DNA of 64,000 nucleotides, taken from the NCBI GenBank assembly GCA_038030265.1, contig CM075940.1, positions 7,316,001 through 7,380,000 of the forward strand, in the 5' to 3' direction. The stretch comes from Corythucha ciliata (lineage: Eukaryota; Arthropoda; Insecta; Hemiptera; Tingidae). Below are positions 60,101-64,000 of the stretch, piece after piece. The translations under genes were made by a program, and so were the position numbers. A model generated the notes under the pieces. That model saw nothing but the letters and a program-made list of their open reading frames with translations. It did no database searches and was not told where the DNA came from. The stretch's first letter is position 1. Each line of letters begins with the position of its first letter.

Positions 60101-60454
60101 TTAGTGAGGCACTTGATTACCGTGGCACGTGGCTGATGAAACTTCGGGACAGGGGTAAGCGAATGAGAATCGGGAGTACTCGTCAATGATTGTGAGAAGA
60201 TAGACATTTCTTGTTGTCGATGGTAGTGGGCCCTTGAAATAAATATTCAGACGCTCAAAAAGAGTGGTAGCTTTTGTGAGAGTTCCTTTCATTTTGAAAA
60301 ATCGTGGTTTGACCTCGGCGCAGACTGGACATTCAGAAGTGATTTTTCTTACATCTTCGGGGGAATAGGGTAGGTTTTTACTGCGAACCCAATGGAGCAT
60401 TCGGGTAATTCCTGGATGACACAGCGTCTGATGTAGGTCGAACAGTCGCTTCAC
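60101..60454 (-). pseudogene. Gypsy integrase zinc domain and start of core
   Basis: FDLHQTLCHPGITRMLHWV and CPVCAEVKPRFF form the H-H-C-C zinc module, followed by FERLNIYFKGPLPS and LLTIIDEYSRFSFAYP with the first catalytic aspartate region. It is separated from its continuation at 59,000 by about 1.1 kb. Confidence 0.85.
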
Positions 60455-60640
60455 TTATGAGTTCATTAACTTCGAATGATAGGAAATTTGTGAGTACACG
60501 AAGTTTGTCTTATTCTGAGACGTGTTCCTGCGACGCCTGCAGAAAATTTTCGAACGTTTTTTTCCAATGTATCCATTCCTTGGAAGCAGTGGATGAGTTA
60601 GAGCACACTTCGAATTTCCGTGACGCGAGAGGGTGATGCC
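60455..60640 (-). pseudogene. Gag N-terminal remnant
   Basis: Minus-strand translation contains TASKEWIHWKKTFENFLQAS and, after a stop, DKLRVLTNFLSFEVNELISEA, the typical opening of Mag-like Gag proteins. It abuts the integrase zinc domain directly, showing deletion of the rest of gag, protease, RT and RNase H. Confidence 0.65.
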
Positions 60641-60664
60641 GAATAATTTTTCTAGTAAATAAAA

Positions 60665-60810
60665 TTGATGTGAAAATAAAGCGAATAATTGCCAGGAATT
60701 GTAGGCTTTTATTTACTAGAAAACGCGAATGGTAATGATTAAAAGGGTAATTATAAAACCAATAAAATCATGTGGTTTAGCCAGGTAATGTTAGTCTTCT
60801 TTTCACTACA
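60665..60810 (-). repeat. 5' LTR of the deleted element
   Basis: Pair of the LTR at 58,012-58,160. The base sequence directly inside does not show a convincing tRNA primer-binding site. Confidence 0.85.
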
Positions 60811-60839
60811 CCGGGCGAATATTTCACCAGCCTTCAGTA

Positions 60840-61870
60840 GCCGCGATTCGGCGTTTCCTCCATTTTTACCGCGAATTAGCGTTTTTTCCTCACTTCAGCG
60901 CTTCTTCTCAATTTCATCGATGATTAACGATTTGCCTCCATTTTAGTCGCGAATTAGCGATTTTTCTCAATTTTTGCCGTGAATTTGTATATTTTCCACT
61001 TCCATATATATTCCACTTCTATATATATTCCAGCCATATGTAGTTATACCCCACGCGAATTGCCATTTTCCCAATTTATGAATTAGCTAATGCTTCCAGT
61101 TTAACCCATAGTTATAGCCACTTTCTTGATTTTAGCCGCGAATTAGCGTTTTCATAATTTTAGCCGCGAATTAGCGTTTTCATAATTTTAGCCGCGAATT
61201 AGCGTTTTCATAATTTTAGCCGCTAATTAGCGATTTATTTCTACATTTGAGCCGTGAGCGAAAGTTTTTCCCCAATTTTCGCATCGAATTAACGCTGTTT
61301 CTGAATTTTATCCACAAATTAGCGCTTTTTCCTCATTTAGCCGCGGATTAGCAATTTTGTTCACTTTCAGCCACGAAGTTACCTTCAGAAGCCGCGAATT
61401 GGCGTTTGCTCCATTTCAAGGGGTTTTCCACACTTAGCGCTTCTTCTCAATTTTATCGGTGAACAAGCGATTTTTCTCCATTTCAGTAGCTAATGAGCGA
61501 TGTTCCCCAATTTTAACCGTGATTTAGCACTTTCGCCATTTTAATAGGCGTGAATTAGCGTGTTTCGTAATTTTAACGGCTCGAATTACTGTTTTTTCTA
61601 CATTTCATCCACGATTTAGCACTTTTTCTTAATTTTAGCCGCAAAGTGACGCGTTTTACCTTGAATGGACCAAGTATTTTTTAAAATTTTAGCCGTGATT
61701 TAGGCGCTTTTTCTCGCTTCTGTCCGTGAATAAGAAATTTTTCTCAATTTCAGTCGTGAATTAGCCATTTATCCCAATTTCAGTCCCAAATTAGTGTTAT
61801 TCTCAATTTTGGTCAGGAAGTTGCATCGAGAATAAGTGACTTTTCCCCAATGTTAGGCTCAAATATCAGC
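60840..61870 (+). repeat. Family A minisatellite (array 7, with a fresh expansion)
   Basis: About 33 units. At about 61,132-61,225 there are three identical 28-bp units, TTTTAGCCGCGAATTAGCG then TTTTCATAA, the best-preserved run in the window. Near 61,005-61,035 there is a small TATATATTCCA duplication. Confidence 0.9.
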
Positions 61871-62454
61871 ACTTTCCAAACTTTTAACCCCTTACTTGCC
61901 CTGAAAACATCACATGAAAACATACCCCAAACAATACGAAAACATAGGAAAATGCGCAAGGTTTTAAAAAGACGTTTTATTAAACAGAAGATCATTTTCG
62001 TGTCTTGGCACAAACACACCCACTTAAAAAAGAAAGCCCTTATTTAAACACGCGCGTCCCGGTACGATGTGATTTTTATGATCTTGACAAATGGCTATGC
62101 TCCGCTACGCCTTACTCCATTTAATTTTTTCTCTCGCCACCAAAATAATGTCTTGCGGCAAGACTCTTGCCTACGCCTATTAAACGTACGATTTATTACG
62201 TGGTACGATGCATTATTTGTGCTGCTCTGTGAGCTCTTAAATTTTGGTTAAGAAGGTAAACAGCCGGTTTAAAAAAACTGCTCTGAAATCATGAGAATTG
62301 AGCGCTCAATTGCTTCTTGTATCCGAATATTTCGAAGGAAACGGAGACATTCTCCAGAATAGGCTCATACGTCACATAAAAAACAAGGTATGTATCCTAG
62401 TTGTAGGACAAAAAACAACTTTTTAAAAGTAGTTTGGAGTGAATGGAACTGTAA
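61871..62454. other. Non-coding DNA between array 7 and a hAT pseudogene
   Basis: AT-rich. No exon or repeat can be supported. It may include the 3' flank and terminal sequence of the hAT element, but no inverted terminal repeat was recognised. Confidence 0.45.
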
Positions 62455-63515
62455 TTAGAATAATTCTCGTCGTGCGTTTGCTGAGGCGAACGCTTCGATT
62501 AAAGAGTTAAAACCTATTGCTCGAGCCGTATCATTTTCAATGCTGAGCAGTGCCAGATCAGACAACCGTTCTTGAGACATAATGCTACTTCGAAGATACG
62601 ACTTAATGAGTTTCAGGTTGGAGAACGATCGCTCAGCCGAAGTAGTCGTAACTGGCAACGTCTGATGAACGTCATAAAACGAATAAATGCTACGCACATG
62701 TCAGGAAAACTCGAAGATATTGTTGAGTAGTCTCAAATGATTGTTTTAGCAAGCTCTGATTTCTGATACACTCCCGACTGTCTAAATTTTTTCTTTCAGG
62801 GTCATCCGAAAATTGATAACTTGCTGGGGAAATTCCTTCGATGGGTCACTCGAATAGTCATTGCAGAGTTTCTGAGCCACGTCGTGCGTTGTCGGTGGCA
62901 CTTAAAAGAGTTTTTGGGCTCAACACGTCGAATACTTTCACGAGTTCTTTGAAACTTCGAAAACGATCGTCAATTCGGCTAATGACGGTGTCGAGAACTG
63001 CGTTAAAAACATTCACCTCAAAAGATTTTTTCCTGTCTTCAATTCCCTCGTCCTGGGCCAGTTCGTCATAGTGTTTTTTCACTTTTCGTAGTCTCTTCCC
63101 ACGAGTGAAATTAGCGTCAATACCCCACGACTTCGCCAGTTGATTGCCGGTTTTATCACTTTTTCTTCGAAAGACTGTCTGAACGGTGAACGCCTTGAGA
63201 GAGTCATAAGCGACGCCGAGAAAGTGTTCTGCACTTGTCATTGTTATTGCCAAAGTTTGAAGAATTTTGCTGAGTGGATTAACAATACTAAATATTTTTG
63301 AAAAAAACTACAACAAGGCAGATAAAATCGAAGGACTCTATTTTTATTTAAAGCCATCAGCTTCAGCTTTCTCTGATCGCTGCCTAGATTTCAACTGAAT
63401 TTCGACGAGTGATTTTACCACGTCTTTGTATCGATAGCGCAAAGCTTCCAAGGCGTCATTTCGAGAAGCCCATCGTGTAGGGCACAGTCTTTTCAGTGTA
63501 TGGAGAAGGAAGCAG
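62455..63515 (-). pseudogene. hAT-family transposase, C-terminal part (ZMYM1/TTF-type)
   Basis: Reading down the minus strand: LKRLCPTRWASRNDALEAL (about 63,500), later an intact stretch with AYDSLKAFTVQTVFRRKSDK and GKRLRKVKKHYDEL (63,253-62,858), stops between 62,855 and 62,700, then LPVTTTSAERSFSNLKLIKS and SSIMSQERLSDLALLSIEND, the hAT C-terminal dimerisation region. The RW motif, the AERSFS box and the LSxLALLSIE tail are diagnostic. Several stops make it dead. Terminal repeats were not identified. Confidence 0.85.
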
Positions 63516-63589
63516 GAACATCATTACTGTGAACTAGTGACCATCTTTTTTGACGCTAGAGCTGAAGAATAAATAAATGGACTCAAGTG

Positions 63590-63890
63590 TATTTTAAAAC
63601 GCAAATTTCGTGGGATTTTGCTTGCTATAGAACCAATTTTGCACGCCTTGGCTCACTAAAATGATAGTTTCGTGGGGGCCGTTTCACGCTGACGAACTAA
63701 AACCCCTATTTCGTGGGTTTTGGGCTTACTGAAAACCAAATTTCGTGGGTTTTTACTTTTTAGGCTTGCTGAAAATCATATTTCGTAGGTTTTAGGCTTG
63801 CTGTGAACCCAAATTTAATGGGTTTTGGGTTTGCTGAAAACCCAATATTGTATGGGTTGGCTCATTGAAATGATCAATTTCACAGGCAGA
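63590..63890 (-). repeat. Family C repeats, reversed (fourth block)
   Basis: Well-preserved units AAAACCAAATTTCGTGGG then TTTTGGGCTTGCTG repeat about nine times with period near 30-35 bp. This is the reverse complement of the family C units at 19.8, 41.0 and 56.8 kb. Confidence 0.8.
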
Positions 63891-64000
63891 AACAACTATT
63901 TTTTCAAATTCAAACGCCCGTAAAAAGCCAAAGCTTCGTGAAAATAATCTCAATCTCGTGTGACCTCCTTCAGTACAAGACAGCATGCGATCTTCGCCTG

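Larger units (their letters stand above)
58012..60810 (-). mobile_element. Internally deleted LTR retrotransposon with both LTRs
   Basis: Direct repeats at about 58,012-58,160 and 60,665-60,810 (about 145 bp, alignment with a few substitutions and small indels) begin, in element sense, TGTAGTGAAAAGAAGAC and end in TTTTCACATCAA. CCGG flanks both outer edges, a likely 4-bp TSD. On the minus strand are a gag N-terminal remnant and gypsy integrase fragments; protease and nearly all RT are missing. About 1 kb (59,010-60,100) between integrase pieces is mostly foreign and may be a nested insertion. Confidence 0.8.

Overview
The window is nuclear DNA of an invertebrate animal, most likely an arthropod; I cannot name the species. 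Three conserved genes with canonical GT-AG introns can be built exon by exon: the catalytic subunit of protein kinase CK2 (minus strand), FAF1 (plus strand) and RMND1 (minus strand). Introns fall into two size classes, about 54-83 bp and several kb. Everything else is transposons, MITEs, SINEs, inverted repeats and several families of degenerate tandem repeats with units near 30 bp.

Layout. 1-6.5 kb: AT-rich non-coding DNA with repeat debris. 6.5-10.06 kb: 5' two-thirds of a decayed LOA/R1-like LINE that stops abruptly against a minisatellite. 12.0-12.4 kb: a PIF/Harbinger-type MITE with TTA target-site duplication (TSD). 12.4-17.6 kb: CK2alpha. 19.8-23.4 kb: minisatellite families C and A, the latter split by a 773-bp piggyBac-like MITE. 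23.46-25.66 kb: a Harbinger element carrying a nested 1,036-bp hAT element, itself filled with inverted repeats. 26.5-37.4 kb: FAF1, with an 8.2-kb first intron holding minisatellites, a Myb/SANT-like fragment, a 5'-inverted (twin-primed) Jockey-like LINE and the 3' part of an LOA-like LINE. 37.88-38.11 kb: a long hairpin with a hammerhead-like motif. 38.6-44.3 kb: tandem duplications and minisatellites. 45.2-46.5 kb: RMND1. 47.5 and 56.3 kb: two copies of one MITE in opposite orientation. 49-50.5 kb: the longest family A array. 51.65-56.0 kb: a broken Ty3/gypsy element. 58.0-60.8 kb: an internally deleted LTR element with both LTRs. 60.8-61.9 kb: another family A array. 62.4-63.5 kb: a hAT transposase pseudogene.

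The host genes look like unrelated housekeeping functions: CK2 signalling, ubiquitin/p97-linked FAF1, and mitochondrial-translation RMND1. Nothing suggests that they are co-regulated. The most distinctive feature is the recurrence of the same degenerate ~30-bp repeat families at many separate places and in both orientations, often next to GC-rich transposon-like ends. This suggests that the repeats travel inside non-autonomous mobile elements, although that is an inference.
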